From Hafnia alvei (GTDB taxonomy: Bacteria; Pseudomonadota; Gammaproteobacteria; Enterobacterales; Enterobacteriaceae): a stretch of DNA of 64,000 bases. How positions within the stretch are numbered: position 1 is the stretch's first letter; each line of letters opens with the position of its first letter. Below the pieces are notes generated by a model, which saw only the letters and a program-made list of their open reading frames with translations, did not search any database and was not told where the DNA came from. This document shows positions 1 to 10,840 of the stretch, in pieces. Position numbers and translations under genes: made by a program. Where the stretch lies: contig NZ_FMIQ01000049.1 in the NCBI RefSeq assembly GCF_900095695.1, forward strand, positions 19,428 to 83,427, written 5' to 3'.

Positions 1-78
1 CCTCTTGAAGGGGAAAAAATGTGGCATATTGCAGTTATTAAGATATAAAAATCATAAGAGCAGGGGACGAAGAACAAC

Positions 79-972
79 ATGAAACGCCCGGACTACCGGA
101 CTTTGCAAGCACTGGATGCGGTAATACGCGAACGTGGCTTTGAGCGTGCGGCACAAAAACTCTGTATAACTCAGTCAGCGGTTTCACAGCGAATCAAGCA
201 GTTAGAAAACCTGTTCGGTCAGCCCCTACTGGTTCGTACCGTCCCTCCTCGCCCAACGGAACAGGGACAGCGTTTGCTGGCTTTGTTGCATCAGGTTGAG
301 CTACTTGAAGAGGAGTGGCTAGGCAACGATAGCAGCACCGATGGCCCGCTACTGCTCTCTCTCGCCGTCAACGCCGATAGTTTGGCAACTTGGCTGCTGC
401 CTGCCTTAAAACCGGTGCTGGCGGATTCACCGCTGCGCTTGAACCTTCAGGTTGAAGACGAAACGCGAACTCAGGAACGACTCCGTCGTGGTGAAGTGGT
501 CGGCGCGGTGAGTATCCAGCCACAGCCACTACCTAGCTGTTTAGTCGACCGCCTTGGTGCGCTTGATTACCTGTTTGTGGCGTCACCGACTTTTGCTGCA
601 CGTTACTTCCCAAATGGCGTGAACCGTTCTTCCCTGCTGAAAGCTCCAGCCGTCGCCTTTGACCACTTAGACGACATGCATCAGGCGTTCCTGCAACAGA
701 ACTTTGATCTGCCGCCGGGCAGCGTACCGTGTCACATCGTCAACTCCTCTGAAGCCTTTGTACAGCTAGCATTGCAGGGAACCACCTGCTGTATGATCCC
801 GCATCTTCAGATCGAAAAAGAGCTGAAAGAAGGCTCGCTGATAAACTTAACTCCCGGTATGGTTCAGCGCCGTATGCTTTACTGGCACCGCTTTGCACCA
901 GAAAGCCGCATGATGCGCCGAGTCACCGACGCGCTGCTTTCTCACGGGCACAACGTACTGCGCCAAGATTAA
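79..972 (+). CDS. argP: LysR-type transcriptional regulator ArgP (IciA)
   Basis: A 297-residue LysR-family regulator, the same length as E. coli ArgP. The N-terminal winged helix-turn-helix lies at about residues 18-37 (key stretch [20 protein letters not shown]), followed by a LysR substrate-binding domain to the C-terminus. In the known family ArgP activates the arginine exporter gene argO when arginine is bound, and lysine turns the complex into a stalled one. The argO gene is present about 1 kb downstream on the opposite strand, which supports the assignment. The ATG follows a GGGGACGA-like stretch. The gene ends in a bidirectional terminator shared with yggE. Confidence is high from near full-length resemblance and context. 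Confidence 0.95.
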   Translation: MKRPDYRTLQALDAVIRERGFERAAQKLCITQSAVSQRIKQLENLFGQPLLVRTVPPRPTEQGQRLLALLHQVELLEEEWLGNDSSTDGPLLLSLAVNADSLATWLLPALKPVLADSPLRLNLQVEDETRTQERLRRGEVVGAVSIQPQPLPSCLVDRLGALDYLFVASPTFAARYFPNGVNRSSLLKAPAVAFDHLDDMHQAFLQQNFDLPPGSVPCHIVNSSEAFVQLALQGTTCCMIPHLQIEKELKEGSLINLTPGMVQRRMLYWHRFAPESRMMRRVTDALLSHGHNVLRQD

Positions 973-1000
973 GCGACCCATGGTTGCTATAAAAAACCAT

Positions 1001-1031
1001 AAAAAAAGCACACTGCGAGGTGTGCTTTTTT
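1001..1031. terminator. Bidirectional intrinsic terminator between argP and yggE
   Basis: The arms AGCACAC and GTGTGCT surround a short loop and are flanked by an A-run on the left and a T-run on the right. The hairpin can therefore end transcription from argP (+) and from yggE (-). Confidence 0.85.
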
Positions 1032-1047
1032 GCGCTATCAGCAGCCG

Positions 1048-1767
1048 TTATTTATTCAGGCTGAAGACCACATCAACCTGATCGTCAAACTGGATAGTTT
1101 GCTGTTCATAGGTCTGCGCAGCAGAGGTCTTTTGCATTGCGTCAGCCGCCATATACATACGGCTTACTGGGGCTGGCTGGTAGTTAGATACGTGATAACG
1201 AATGCTGTACACCGGTCCAAGCACTACGCCAAAACCTTTTGCCAGAGACTGGGCCTGACTCACTGCATTTTTGATCGCTTCCTGACGTGCCTGTTCGCGA
1301 TAAGCTTCTGGCTTAGCAACGCCTAACTCAACGGAGCGAATTTCGTTGAGATTCGCTTTCAATGCACCATCCAACAAACCATTCAGTTTATCCAACTGGC
1401 GCAGAGTGACTTGCACGCGGCGATCCGCACGATAGCCTTTCAGCTCGCTTTTGCCGTCTTTCAGGTAATCGTACTCTGGCTGAGTGCTTAAGTTAGCCGC
1501 ACTGATGTCTTTTTTCTCAATACCGTTGGTATTCAGAAAATCAAAATATTTAGCTACTCGCTGATCAACCTGCGTCTTGGCGCTCGCCGCATCTTTTGCA
1601 GAAGCGGTAACTTGGAAAGTCAGCGTCGCAATATCAGGAGTTGCGTCTACGCTTGATGTTCCAGAGGTCACTAGATGTGGTCCTTCTGGCATTTCAGCCG
1701 CCTGAGACAGCGCGGGTAACGCGCTTAATCCCATCACTGCAACCATCGCTAAGGCTTTTAGCTTCAT
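1048..1767 (-). CDS. yggE: SIMPL-domain oxidative stress defence protein YggE
   Basis: A 239-residue exported protein. The chosen start gives a clean signal peptide (MKLKALAMVAVMGLSALPAL, cleavage near SQA-A at about residue 23). It is preceded by GGAGACACC; a longer reading frame upstream lacks these features. The rest is a SIMPL domain (DUF541) typical of YggE, a periplasmic protein that lowers cellular reactive oxygen in E. coli by an unknown mechanism. It is transcribed toward argP, as in other enterobacteria. Function beyond the family level cannot be read from the sequence. Confidence 0.92.
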   Translation of the reverse strand: MKLKALAMVAVMGLSALPALSQAAEMPEGPHLVTSGTSSVDATPDIATLTFQVTASAKDAASAKTQVDQRVAKYFDFLNTNGIEKKDISAANLSTQPEYDYLKDGKSELKGYRADRRVQVTLRQLDKLNGLLDGALKANLNEIRSVELGVAKPEAYREQARQEAIKNAVSQAQSLAKGFGVVLGPVYSIRYHVSNYQPAPVSRMYMAADAMQKTSAAQTYEQQTIQFDDQVDVVFSLNK

Positions 1768-1912
1768 GGTGTCTCCTTGTAGACATACTCGATGTTTAGT
1801 GGTTTCAACTGCCGGTATATGGCGCTGAAAGATGGACAACATCCTGAACTAAAAAAAGCGCTAACGCATTAGGAACAATCCAGAATTTTATCCATCAACC
1901 GCCAACTACACC

Positions 1913-2530
1913 TTACAAATGTAGCCCATTTCTTGCCAACTGTAGGGCAATAACCCACATCACACAGGCAACCAGAAGATTAATCACCCGTTGAGCTTTG
2001 GGCGTACTTAACCACGGTGCTAACCACGCAGCGAGCAATGCCAATGAAAAGAACCAAATCGCAGAAGCGCTGACGGCACCAAAAGCAAACCAACTGCGAG
2101 CGTCCACTGAGAGCTGTCCACCTAGGCTGCCTAAGACGACGAACGTATCTAAATAGACATGCGGGTTAAGCCATGTCACGGCCAGCATGGTCACAACAAT
2201 CCGCCAGCGGCTTTGCTGCGCCACGTCAGCCCCCGTTTGAATCCCCTCTTTCGCCATTGCCGCACGAAAAGCGCCCCAACCATACCACAGCAAAAATGCC
2301 ACTCCGCCCCAAGTCACTAGCATCAACAACAAGGGTGACTGACTCAATAGCGCGCTACCACCAAAAATACCGCCGCAGATTAAAACGATATCACTGAGCG
2401 CGCATAGACAAGCAATCATCAGATGATACTGCCGACGGATCCCCTGGCTTAAAACAAATGTATTTTGTGGGCCCAGTGGCAAAATCATGGCTGCGCTCAG
2501 GGCAAAGCCCTGTAAAAAAACAGAAAGCAT
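1913..2530 (-). CDS. argO: Arginine exporter ArgO (LysE family)
   Basis: A 205-residue inner-membrane protein of the LysE/ArgO family, with about six hydrophobic segments. The N-terminus ([20 protein letters not shown] followed by [10 protein letters not shown]) and the internal [20 protein letters not shown] stretch are hallmarks of ArgO. The start at 2530 is chosen because GAGGAAC precedes it and it matches the family N-terminus; an upstream ATG would add 11 unrelated residues. ArgO exports L-arginine and its toxic analogue canavanine. Its promoter is the classic ArgP target, and argP lies nearby. Confidence 0.95.
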   Translation of the reverse strand: MLSVFLQGFALSAAMILPLGPQNTFVLSQGIRRQYHLMIACLCALSDIVLICGGIFGGSALLSQSPLLLMLVTWGGVAFLLWYGWGAFRAAMAKEGIQTGADVAQQSRWRIVVTMLAVTWLNPHVYLDTFVVLGSLGGQLSVDARSWFAFGAVSASAIWFFSLALLAAWLAPWLSTPKAQRVINLLVACVMWVIALQLARNGLHL

Positions 2531-2731
2531 GGGTAGTTCCTCGAAAATATAGCTGCGCCCCAAAGAGAAGATGGGCCGGAATGGCAGCGATATTACGCCG
2601 AGATGTTAAGAAGAGGAAATGGATGATTCTTATCGGGGATTAGAGCAGCTAATAGAGGGGAAATATAACGCGATCCCCCTCCCAACGCTTCCTTTGCTAA
2701 AGGACGGTTATGGAGGGGCACTCGCTAAGGA

Positions 2732-3598
2732 TTATTCCTGTCCAGCCTTGCGCACAGCGGTTTGATACAGATGAACATCCATTTGCGGGAATGGAATTCC
2801 AATATTATTGGCATCCAGACCACGTTTGAAGTTTTCCATCAGATCAAAATAGACCGGCCAGTAATTAGCATTCGTCGTCCAGACTCTCACCACAAAATTC
2901 AGCGATGAAGCCGCCATTTCATTCAGTCGAATGGTCACACCTTGGTCTTGCATAATACGTTTATCAGCAGCAACAATATCGCCTAATACTTTTTTGACCA
3001 GATCGATATCCGCATCGTAGGCCACACCAACGGTAATATCTACGCGGCGATTTGGCTCACGGGAATAGTTAATAATATTGCCAGCAATGATTTTCCCGTT
3101 GGGTACCACGATAGTTTTATTATCCGAAGTTAGCATGGTTGTAGAGAAAATCTGAACATCTTTCACCGTACCGGAAACACCGCCAAGATCAACAAACTCT
3201 CCCGTGCGGAACGGACGGAATAGAACTAACAATACGCCTGCAGCAAAGTTAGAGAGTGAACCTTGCAATGCCAGACCAACGGCTAAGCCTGCGGCACCAA
3301 TCACCGCAATAACGGAGGCTGTTTGCACACCAATACGACCTAATGCCGCAATAATGGTGAACGCCATAATGCCGTAGCGAACTAATGCTGAAAGGAAATG
3401 AGCGACTGTGAGATCAACGCCGCGCGCCTTCATTAGACGGGTAATTGCACCAGAAACAATTTTGGCAATAATCGAACCGACAATGAAGATAACAATCGCA
3501 GCAACAATATTCACTGCATACTGAATTAGTAAGTCCTGATTTTTCACTAACCAGTTTCCAGCACTATTAATTCCATCGGCAACGTTCAGGTCTTTCAT
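2732..3598 (-). CDS. mscS: Small-conductance mechanosensitive channel MscS
   Basis: A 288-residue channel, against 286 in E. coli. Three N-terminal membrane segments end in the Gly/Ala-rich pore helix at about residues 90-125 ([20 protein letters not shown]), followed by the MscS beta domain ([20 protein letters not shown]) and the C-terminal cytoplasmic cage. It forms a homoheptamer that opens on hypo-osmotic shock to release solutes. The start at 3598 follows AAGGAAGG. It lies downstream of fbaA on the same strand, separated by a terminator, so it is probably transcribed on its own. Confidence 0.96.
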   Translation of the reverse strand: MKDLNVADGINSAGNWLVKNQDLLIQYAVNIVAAIVIFIVGSIIAKIVSGAITRLMKARGVDLTVAHFLSALVRYGIMAFTIIAALGRIGVQTASVIAVIGAAGLAVGLALQGSLSNFAAGVLLVLFRPFRTGEFVDLGGVSGTVKDVQIFSTTMLTSDNKTIVVPNGKIIAGNIINYSREPNRRVDITVGVAYDADIDLVKKVLGDIVAADKRIMQDQGVTIRLNEMAASSLNFVVRVWTTNANYWPVYFDLMENFKRGLDANNIGIPFPQMDVHLYQTAVRKAGQE

Positions 3599-3781
3599 AA
3601 ACCATCCTTCCTTTAACAAATCAAAAGTAGCGCAACATGCTCAATTTATGCCGTTTTGTACGGCATGTTTGTGTAAGGTTAACGGACAATGCGCTATACG
3701 CCAACTAATCAAAGCTTAAATAACAATAATTGGGATTAGTCGAACCAACCATTACGAATATTTTAGCCATAATAAAAATAC

Positions 3782-3814
3782 AAAAAAAACACCCTAACGA
3801 GAACGCTAGGGTGT
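3782..3814 (-). terminator. Intrinsic terminator of fbaA
   Basis: Arms ACACCCTA and TAGGGTGT form an 8-bp stem. On the minus strand it is followed by a run of seven T, directly downstream of the fbaA stop. Confidence 0.85.
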
Positions 3815-3862
3815 TTTAATTTCGTCTATCACACTAAGCAAATTAGCGTGATGCAACAAGCA

Positions 3863-4942
3863 TTACAGAACGTCTTTGCAGTTCAGTTCGTCAAATGCCA
3901 GTTCCAGACGAGCAATCATGCTAGTCTGAGCGGCACGCAACCAAACGCGTGGATCGTAGTATTTCTTGTTAGGTTTGTCTGCGCCTTCTGGGTTACCCAG
4001 CTGGCCCTGCAGATAGCCTTCGTTTTTCTTGTAGTAGTTCAGAATACCTTCCCACGTTGCCCACTGGGTATCGGTATCGATATTCATTTTAACTACGCCG
4101 TAGCTGACCGCTTCTTTGATTTCTGCAGCAGTAGAACCAGAACCACCGTGGAATACGAAGTTCAGGCTGTTGTGTGGCAGGTTGTGTTTCTTAGAAACGT
4201 ATTCCTGAGAGTTATGCAGGATTTTTGGCGTCAGCTGTACGTTACCTGGCTTGTATACGCCGTGTACGTTACCAAAAGAGGCAGCGATAGTGAAACGTGG
4301 GCTGATTGCGTTCAGTTTAGTGTACGCGTAATCAACGTCTTCTGGCTGAGTGTACAGCGCAGAGCTATCCATATGGCTGTTATCAACGCCATCTTCTTCG
4401 CCACCGGTGCAGCCCAGTTCGATTTCCAGCGTCATGCCTAATTTAGACATACGGGTCAGATACTTGGAGCAGATCTCGATGTTTTCTTCCAGAGACTCTT
4501 CAGACAGGTCGATCATGTGAGAAGAGAACAGTGGTTTGCCAGTAGCAGCGAAATGTTTTTCGCCAGCGTCCAACAGGCCGTCTAACCATGGCAGCAGTTT
4601 CTTAGCGCAATGGTCAGTATGCAGGATCACTGGAACACCGTAGTGTTCAGCCATCTGGTGTACGTGATGCGCACCAGAGATTGCACCCAGGATTGCAGCA
4701 CCCTGAGGAACGTCGGTTTTCACGCCTTTACCAGCGATAAATGCAGCACCGCCGTTTGAGAACTGAACGATAACCGGAGCACGTACTTTAGAAGCAGCTT
4801 CCATTACCGCATTGATTGAGTCTGTACCAACACAGTTAACTGCAGGCAATGCGAAATTGTTTTCTTTAGCGATCTGGAAAACTTTCTGAACATCATCACC
4901 AGTGATGACACCCGGTTTAACAAAATCAAAAATTTTAGACAT
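3863..4942 (-). CDS. fbaA: Class II fructose-bisphosphate aldolase
   Basis: A 359-residue enzyme, identical in length to E. coli FbaA. It cleaves fructose-1,6-bisphosphate to dihydroxyacetone phosphate and glyceraldehyde-3-phosphate. The zinc-binding LHTDHC motif lies at about residues 109-114, and the glycine-rich FVFHGGSGS phosphate-binding stretch near residue 265 marks class II. It follows pgk on the same strand with about 145 bp between, which allows cotranscription in an epd-pgk-fbaA arrangement as in E. coli, with a possible promoter of its own. Confidence 0.98.
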   Translation of the reverse strand: MSKIFDFVKPGVITGDDVQKVFQIAKENNFALPAVNCVGTDSINAVMEAASKVRAPVIVQFSNGGAAFIAGKGVKTDVPQGAAILGAISGAHHVHQMAEHYGVPVILHTDHCAKKLLPWLDGLLDAGEKHFAATGKPLFSSHMIDLSEESLEENIEICSKYLTRMSKLGMTLEIELGCTGGEEDGVDNSHMDSSALYTQPEDVDYAYTKLNAISPRFTIAASFGNVHGVYKPGNVQLTPKILHNSQEYVSKKHNLPHNSLNFVFHGGSGSTAAEIKEAVSYGVVKMNIDTDTQWATWEGILNYYKKNEGYLQGQLGNPEGADKPNKKYYDPRVWLRAAQTSMIARLELAFDELNCKDVL

Positions 4943-5056
4943 GTTACGTCGTCCTGTTTCGTGGGCCGTAAGTAAAAAATAAATCGTTTTCAGCTACTTG
5001 CTACACGCTTATCACGAATATCGCAATGGAGCATCGTGTATCCAAATAGATAGAAC

Positions 5057-5079
5057 AACGGGAGGCTCGGCCTCCCGTT
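5057..5079 (-). terminator. Hairpin between pgk and fbaA
   Basis: A perfect 10-bp stem (arms AACGGGAGGC and GCCTCCCGTT, 3-nt loop) just after the pgk stop. It has no clear T-run on the minus strand, so it may be a weak terminator or an mRNA-stabilising hairpin rather than a full stop. Confidence 0.6.
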
Positions 5080-5087
5080 ACGGTTCA

Positions 5088-6251
5088 TTACTGCTTAGCA
5101 CGTTCTTCCAGCATCACTACCGCTGGCAATTTTTTGCCTTCAACGAATTCTAAGAATGCGCCGCCGCCAGTAGAGATGTAGGAAATTTTGTCTGCGATAC
5201 CGAACAAATCGATAGCTGCCAGAGTATCACCGCCGCCCGCGATAGAGAATGCTTCGCTATCAGCGATTGCTTGAGCAACGATCTCGGTACCTTTACGGAA
5301 GTTAGGGAACTCGAACACGCCGACTGGGCCGTTCCACAGAATGGTTTTCGCATTCTTCAGAATCTCAGCCAGCTGGTGTGCTGAAGCATCACCCAGATCC
5401 AGAATCTGTTCGTCATCTTTAATGTCATTTACTGATTTCAGCGTTGCAGCCGCAGTTTCAGAGAACTCGGTAGCAACACGTACGTCGGTAGGTACTGGGA
5501 TATCACAGGTAGTCAGCAGTTTTTTCGCTTCATCAACCAGATCGGCTTCGTACAGTGATTTGCCTACGTTGTGGCCTTGAGCAGCAACGAAGGTGTTCGC
5601 GATACCGCCACCAACAATCAGCTGATCCGCGATTTTAGACAGAGAGTCCAGAACGGTCAGTTTGGTAGAAACTTTTGAACCACCAACGATAGCAACCATT
5701 GGGCGTGCTGGGTTACCCAGCGCTTTGCCCAGTGCTTCCAGCTCTGCAGACAGCAGAGGACCCGCACATGCGATAGGTGCAAATTTACCTACGCCGTGGG
5801 TTGAAGCCTGTGCACGGTGTGCAGTACCGAATGCGTCCATGACGTAAACGTCACACAGCGCGGCGTATTTTTTAGACAGGGTTTCGTCGTCTTTCTTTTC
5901 GCCTTTGTTGAAGCGAACGTTTTCCAGAACAACCAATTCACCTTCTGCAACGTCAACACCGTCCAGATAGTCTTTAGCCAGACGAACTGGAGACTTCAGG
6001 TGGTCTTTCAGATAGTTAACAACTGGCAGCAGAGAGTACTCTTCGTTGTATTCGCCTTCGGTAGGACGACCCAGATGGGAAGTAACCATTACACGAGCGC
6101 CCTGCTTCAGAGCAGCTTCGATAGTTGGCAGCGACGCACGAATACGCGCATCAGAAGTCACTTTGCCTTCTTTAACTGGAACGTTCAGATCTGAACGGAT
6201 CAGGACACGTTTACCAGCCAAATCCAAATCGGTCATCTTAATTACAGACAT
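5088..6251 (-). CDS. pgk: Phosphoglycerate kinase
   Basis: A 387-residue glycolytic kinase, the same length as E. coli Pgk. It transfers phosphate between 1,3-bisphosphoglycerate and ADP. The N-terminal RSDLNVP motif, the HLGRPT stretch near residue 60 and the C-terminal [10 protein letters not shown] and [13 protein letters not shown] nucleotide-binding motifs are all present. The gene begins 40 bp downstream of epd, consistent with an epd-pgk operon. The ATG is preceded by GAGAGGG. Confidence 0.98.
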   Translation of the reverse strand: MSVIKMTDLDLAGKRVLIRSDLNVPVKEGKVTSDARIRASLPTIEAALKQGARVMVTSHLGRPTEGEYNEEYSLLPVVNYLKDHLKSPVRLAKDYLDGVDVAEGELVVLENVRFNKGEKKDDETLSKKYAALCDVYVMDAFGTAHRAQASTHGVGKFAPIACAGPLLSAELEALGKALGNPARPMVAIVGGSKVSTKLTVLDSLSKIADQLIVGGGIANTFVAAQGHNVGKSLYEADLVDEAKKLLTTCDIPVPTDVRVATEFSETAAATLKSVNDIKDDEQILDLGDASAHQLAEILKNAKTILWNGPVGVFEFPNFRKGTEIVAQAIADSEAFSIAGGGDTLAAIDLFGIADKISYISTGGGAFLEFVEGKKLPAVVMLEERAKQ

Positions 6252-6291
6252 GGTGAACCCTCTCGTTGATTCTCTTAAAGTTGCTTGACCG

Positions 6292-7335
6292 TCACAGCTG
6301 CACAGGCGGCTGTGCCGTACTGGAAACCGCTTGGAACATCGCCAGCGTAGTATCTAACATACGATTGGCAAAACCCCATTCGTTGTCACACCAGACCAAC
6401 GTTTTTATCAAGTGTTGACCGCTGACGCGCGTCTGCGTGCCATCAACAATGGCACTGTGCGGGTCGTGATTAAAATCGGTCGAAACCAGTGGTAATTCTG
6501 TATAGTCAACTATACCACGAAATGAGGTGCTTGCTGCCTTTTGCAGTAGGTGGTTGACATCACTCACCTTTACTGCGGCCTGCACGCTAACGCTCAAATC
6601 GATTGCCGTAACGTTAATCGTCGGCACTCGCACTGAAATCGCTTCAAAGCGATCGCAGAACTTAGGAAAAATGCGGGTGATACCAGCGGCCAATTTCGTG
6701 TCGACGGGAATTATCGACTGGCTGGCCGCGCGTGTCCGACGCAGGTCGGAATGATACGCATCTATCACCGGCTGATCGTTCATTGATGAGTGAATCGTTG
6801 TCACCGTGCCGGATTCAATCCCAAACGCATCATCGAGCAATTTAATGACTGGGATAATGCAGTTAGTCGTGCAGGATGCGTTAGACACAATGTGGTGTTC
6901 TGGCTGCAACTCCTGCTGGTTCACACCGTAGACTACGGTCGCATCGAGATCGTGGCTGCCTGGATGGGAGAACAAAACTTTTTTGGCTCCCGCCATAATA
7001 TGGGCTTCGCCATCGGCTCGACTGCCATAAACACCGCTACAGTCGAGTACGATATCCACACCCAGTTCACGCCACGGTAAATCTGCAATCTGCTTCTCAT
7101 GCAGCAGACGAATTGTGTCATCGCCCACCCACATCGTATCCCGCTCCTGGCGGACATCCCAAGCAAAGCGCCCGTGACTGGTGTCGTATTTCAACAAATG
7201 AGCCATGCCTTCAGCATTTGCCAATTCATTTATCGCTACCACGGACATCTCTACTCTACGGCCGGATTCGTATAACGCGCGTAATACGCTGCGTCCGATA
7301 CGGCCAAAACCGTTTATTGCGATGCGAATAGTCAT
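6292..7335 (-). CDS. epd: D-erythrose-4-phosphate dehydrogenase
   Basis: A 347-residue GAPDH-like enzyme that oxidises erythrose-4-phosphate for pyridoxal phosphate synthesis. The Rossmann start ([20 protein letters not shown]) and the catalytic SNASCTTNC motif at about residues 152-160 are intact. The protein is about eight residues longer at the C-terminus (ending TAQPPVQL) than E. coli Epd. Sequence pattern ([20 protein letters not shown]) distinguishes it from GapA. It leads the epd-pgk(-fbaA) cluster, with a good CRP site upstream. Confidence 0.95.
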   Translation of the reverse strand: MTIRIAINGFGRIGRSVLRALYESGRRVEMSVVAINELANAEGMAHLLKYDTSHGRFAWDVRQERDTMWVGDDTIRLLHEKQIADLPWRELGVDIVLDCSGVYGSRADGEAHIMAGAKKVLFSHPGSHDLDATVVYGVNQQELQPEHHIVSNASCTTNCIIPVIKLLDDAFGIESGTVTTIHSSMNDQPVIDAYHSDLRRTRAASQSIIPVDTKLAAGITRIFPKFCDRFEAISVRVPTINVTAIDLSVSVQAAVKVSDVNHLLQKAASTSFRGIVDYTELPLVSTDFNHDPHSAIVDGTQTRVSGQHLIKTLVWCDNEWGFANRMLDTTLAMFQAVSSTAQPPVQL

Positions 7336-7603
7336 ATCACTCCCTGCGCCAAACGCAGTTTAAAACGAAAGTTTTAAGGCGAGAGCATAGAGTAATCCAG
7401 CATCGAAAACGATGGAAATCCCGCTGTCACATAATCCTGATAATTGATGCTTCATCAATCAACTGAAACGCTTCAGCTAAGAATAAACCAAAGCCTCAAT
7501 AAAAGAAATAACCGCAATAAAATGGGCGTTATGCCTCGCTTTCTTTCGCTTAAAATGTGCTATAGCTCACAAATTATGGGTATTAAAGCGCGCCGCTAAG
7601 CAT
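7336..7603. promoter_or_regulatory. epd: epd-tktA intergenic region
   Basis: About 270 bp between epd and the tktA terminator. It is expected to hold the epd promoter. Apart from the CRP site at 7556-7571, I see no recognisable operator and no reading frame of note. Confidence 0.5.
7556..7571. promoter_or_regulatory. CRP site upstream of epd
   Basis: TGTGCTATAGCTCACA matches the TGTGA-N6-TCACA consensus at 9 of 10 key positions. It lies about 220 bp upstream of epd. E. coli epd (gapB) is known to be cAMP-CRP controlled, so this is a plausible functional site. Confidence 0.65.
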
Positions 7604-7639
7604 AAAAAAACGGGACTGCCCTGCGGCAATCCCGTTTTT
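7604..7639. terminator. Terminator of tktA
   Basis: An AACGGGA...TCCCGTT hairpin flanked by an A-run on the left and a T-run on the right lies just beyond the tktA stop. It can act in both directions. Confidence 0.85.
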
Positions 7640-7658
7640 ATCAGCGATAGCTACCGAA

Positions 7659-9653
7659 TTATTTCAGCAACGCTTTCGCTTTAGCCACTACGTTGTCTAC
7701 GGTGAAGCCAAACTCTTTGAACAGCAGCTCAGCTGGCGCAGATTCGCCGAAGGTAGTCATACCTACCACGGCACCGTTCAGGCCAACATACTTGTACCAG
7801 AAGTCAGCGATACCGGCTTCAACAGCAACGCGAGCGCTAACTGCCGCTGGCAGTACGGACTCACGATAGGCAGCATCTTGCTTATCGAAGACTTCAGTTG
7901 CAGGCATGGAAACTACGCGAACTTTACGACCTTCCGCTGTCAACTGATCTGCAGCGTTCACAGCCAGCTCAACCTCAGAACCGGTCGCAATGAAGATAAG
8001 CTCTGGCTGACCAGCGCAATCTTTCAGGATGTAACCGCCGCGAGAGATGTTAGCCACCTGCTCTGCCGTACGATCCATCTGAGCCAGATTCTGACGCGAG
8101 AAGATCAGCGCAGATGGGCCATCGTTACGCTGAATAGCGAACTGCCATGCAACCGCAGATTCAACTTGGTCACATGGACGCCACGTGTTCATGTTTGGTG
8201 TCACGCGCAGGCTAGCCATCTGCTCAACCGGCTGGTGAGTTGGGCCATCTTCACCCAAACCGATAGAGTCATGGGTATAAACGAAGATATTACGGATTTT
8301 CATCAGCGCAGCCATGCGAACGGCGTTGCGCGCATACTCCATAAACATCAGGAAGGTCGCGCCGTATGGCAGGAAACCGCCGTGCAGAGCAATACCGTTC
8401 ATGATGGCTGACATACCGAATTCACGTACACCGTAATGGATGTAGTTACCGGCCAGATCTTCGTTCAGCGGCTTAGAACCAGACCACATGGTCAGGTTAC
8501 TTGGTGCCAAGTCAGCAGAACCACCTAGGAATTCAGGCAGCACTTTCCCGAAAGCTTCCAGCGCGTTTTGAGACGCTTTGCGGCTTGCGATTTTCGCTGG
8601 ATTGGCTTGCAGGTGATCGATGAATTTCTTGGATTCTTCAGCCCAGTTAGCTGGCAGCTCACCGCTTACGCGACGTTTGAACTCAGCGGCCAGTTCAGGG
8701 AATGCAGCCTGATAGGCAGCAAATTTCTTATCCCAAGCACTTTCTTTGGCTTTGCCCGCTTCTTTAGCATCCCACTGAGAATAGATTTCCTGAGGGATTT
8801 CAAACGGAGCGTAGTTCCAGCCCAGAGCTTTACGGGTTGCTTCAATTTCAGCGGCCCCCAGTGGCGCACCGTGAGCTTCGTGGGAACCTGCTTTGTTCGG
8901 TGAACCGAAACCGATGGTAGTTTTGCACATCAGCAGAGATGGCTTGTCGGTCACTTTACGTGCGTCTTCGATAGCCGCTTTGATCGCGTCGCTGTTGTGG
9001 CCATCTACGCCACGGATAACGTGCCAGCCGTAAGCTTCAAAACGCTCAGCGGTATTATCGGTGAACCAGCCTTCAACGTGACCATCGATAGAAATACCGT
9101 TGTCATCATAGAACGCGGTCAGTTTGCCCAGCTTCAAGGTACCCGCTAAAGAGCAAACTTCATGAGAGATGCCTTCCATCATGCAACCATCGCCCAAGAA
9201 TGCATAGGTGTGGTGATTGACGATATCGTGACCTGGGCGGTTAAACTGCGCGGCCAAAGTACGTTCAGCAATCGCCATACCCACCGCATTCGCGATGCCC
9301 TGACCCAGTGGGCCAGTGGTGGTTTCTACGCCTGGGGTATAACCGTATTCAGGGTGACCTGGAGTTTTAGAATGTAACTGACGGAAGTTTTCCAGCTCGG
9401 TGATTGGCAGGTCATAGCCAGTGAGGTGCAACAGGCTATAAATCAACATAGAGCCATGGCCGTTAGAAAGCACAAAGCGGTCACGATCGGCCCAATTTGG
9501 ATTGGTCGGGTTGTGATTCATGTAATCGCGCCACAGGACTTCCGCGATATCAGCCATACCCATAGGGGCACCTGGGTGACCAGAATTGGCTTTCTGCACA
9601 GCGTCCATACTGAGTGCACGGATCGCATTGGCAAGCTCTTTACGAGAGGACAT
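7659..9653 (-). CDS. tktA: Transketolase
   Basis: A 664-residue thiamine-diphosphate enzyme of the pentose phosphate pathway, one residue off typical E. coli TktA. It moves two-carbon units between ketose and aldose phosphates. The N-terminal [17 protein letters not shown], the ThDP/Mg motif GDGCMMEG...DDNGIS at about residues 154-189, and the [20 protein letters not shown] stretch are intact. Position next to epd-pgk-fbaA is as in E. coli tktA rather than tktB. It has its own terminator, and its promoter lies in the 250 bp before loiP. Confidence 0.97.
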   Translation of the reverse strand: MSSRKELANAIRALSMDAVQKANSGHPGAPMGMADIAEVLWRDYMNHNPTNPNWADRDRFVLSNGHGSMLIYSLLHLTGYDLPITELENFRQLHSKTPGHPEYGYTPGVETTTGPLGQGIANAVGMAIAERTLAAQFNRPGHDIVNHHTYAFLGDGCMMEGISHEVCSLAGTLKLGKLTAFYDDNGISIDGHVEGWFTDNTAERFEAYGWHVIRGVDGHNSDAIKAAIEDARKVTDKPSLLMCKTTIGFGSPNKAGSHEAHGAPLGAAEIEATRKALGWNYAPFEIPQEIYSQWDAKEAGKAKESAWDKKFAAYQAAFPELAAEFKRRVSGELPANWAEESKKFIDHLQANPAKIASRKASQNALEAFGKVLPEFLGGSADLAPSNLTMWSGSKPLNEDLAGNYIHYGVREFGMSAIMNGIALHGGFLPYGATFLMFMEYARNAVRMAALMKIRNIFVYTHDSIGLGEDGPTHQPVEQMASLRVTPNMNTWRPCDQVESAVAWQFAIQRNDGPSALIFSRQNLAQMDRTAEQVANISRGGYILKDCAGQPELIFIATGSEVELAVNAADQLTAEGRKVRVVSMPATEVFDKQDAAYRESVLPAAVSARVAVEAGIADFWYKYVGLNGAVVGMTTFGESAPAELLFKEFGFTVDNVVAKAKALLK

Positions 9654-9904
9654 GTTCTACTCCAAGTCGGATTTAAAGAAATAGGGTTCGGGGTATTTTC
9701 TCAGACTACGTATGAAAACAGCAATCCCTAAGGCTAAATGAGTCGATGAAGTCTCATTATATTTCTCTTAATAGCAGATTAATCCGCTTTCATACGGGGT
9801 CTGTATAGACAGAATACATACTCAATGACAGCCCATTTGGTGCTGGATACACTATCACAGATCGTCATTCAATCTCTGGAAAGACTGCACCCAAGGAAAA
9901 TAAC

Positions 9905-10660
9905 ATGAACAAAATAACACTTCCTCTTATCGCTCTAACAGCCTCTACCTTCCTCAGCGGCTGCCAAAACATGAATGCTGAAGGCCTGATGCAGTCTGGC
10001 GCACAGGCCTTTCAGGCAGCAACGCTTTCTGATGCTCAAGTCAAAGCTTTAAGTGAACAGTCTTGTGCGGAAATGGACAGCAAGAACCAAATCGCTCCTG
10101 CGGACAGCACCTATGCCAAACGCCTAGCGACCATTTCTAAAGCACTGGGCAGCGACATCAATGGTACCCCAGTCAACTATAAAGTCTACGTGACGAAAGA
10201 CGTCAACGCGTGGGCCATGGCCAACGGCTGCGTACGTGTTTACAGCGGACTTATGGACATGATGAATGACAACGAAGTCGAAGGCGTGCTTGGGCATGAA
10301 ATGGGCCACGTTGCATTAGGCCATTCACGTAAAGCGATGCAGGTGGCTTATGCCACCACGGCTGCGCGTACCGCCATTGCCGCCAGCGGCGGCGTTGGTG
10401 CACAGCTATCCCAATCACAGCTTGCCGATCTGGGAGAAAAACTGGTGAATTCACAGTTCTCACAAAAACAAGAAAGCGAAGCCGATGACTACTCTTTCGA
10501 TCTGCTTAAAAAGCGCGGAATCAACCCGGTTGGGCTAGCCACCAGCTTCGACAAACTGGCCTCACAGGAAGCTGGGCGTCAAAGCAGCATGTTTGACGAT
10601 CACCCATCCTCTCTGGCCCGTGCGCAACACATTCGCGATCGCATCGCCGCAGAGCAATAA
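9905..10660 (+). CDS. loiP: M48 family metalloprotease lipoprotein (LoiP/YggG)
   Basis: A 251-residue lipoprotein. Its lipobox ends in Cys20 (LSGC; the +2 residue is Gln, so outer-membrane sorting is expected). The zinc motif HEMGH spans residues 131-135, with the downstream EADDYSFDLL Glu ligand typical of M48 peptidases. LoiP in E. coli is an outer-membrane protease involved in membrane quality control under low osmolarity. It sits beside tktA as in E. coli. It is followed by a hairpin terminator and then by a second paralogue. Confidence 0.9.
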   Translation: MNKITLPLIALTASTFLSGCQNMNAEGLMQSGAQAFQAATLSDAQVKALSEQSCAEMDSKNQIAPADSTYAKRLATISKALGSDINGTPVNYKVYVTKDVNAWAMANGCVRVYSGLMDMMNDNEVEGVLGHEMGHVALGHSRKAMQVAYATTAARTAIAASGGVGAQLSQSQLADLGEKLVNSQFSQKQESEADDYSFDLLKKRGINPVGLATSFDKLASQEAGRQSSMFDDHPSSLARAQHIRDRIAAEQ

Positions 10661-10668
10661 TATTCCTA

Positions 10669-10695
10669 GGCTCCGATATCATTTCGGAGCCATTT
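10669..10695 (+). terminator. Terminator of loiP
   Basis: An 8-bp stem (GGCTCCGA / TCGGAGCC) with a 7-nt loop followed by ATTTT, directly after the loiP stop. Confidence 0.7.
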
Positions 10696-10840
10696 TCCAC
10701 TTATCTCCCGGCCGCAAAATTGCTTCTCTTTTAATCGTAAATTAACTACTTCCAGAATGTACCTAATGATAGTCTCAGCCGATTTTATTGCATAAAAATC
10801 ATACAATTAACCTATCATTTGTCAACGGAAGATAAAGATA

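Noticed and set aside
3848..4441. 197-codon plus-strand frame opposite fbaA
   Set aside because: It is antisense to a highly expressed, well-conserved gene and shows the composition expected of a shadow frame.
7878..8411. Plus-strand frame opposite tktA
   Set aside because: Antisense shadow of transketolase with no start signal or family match.
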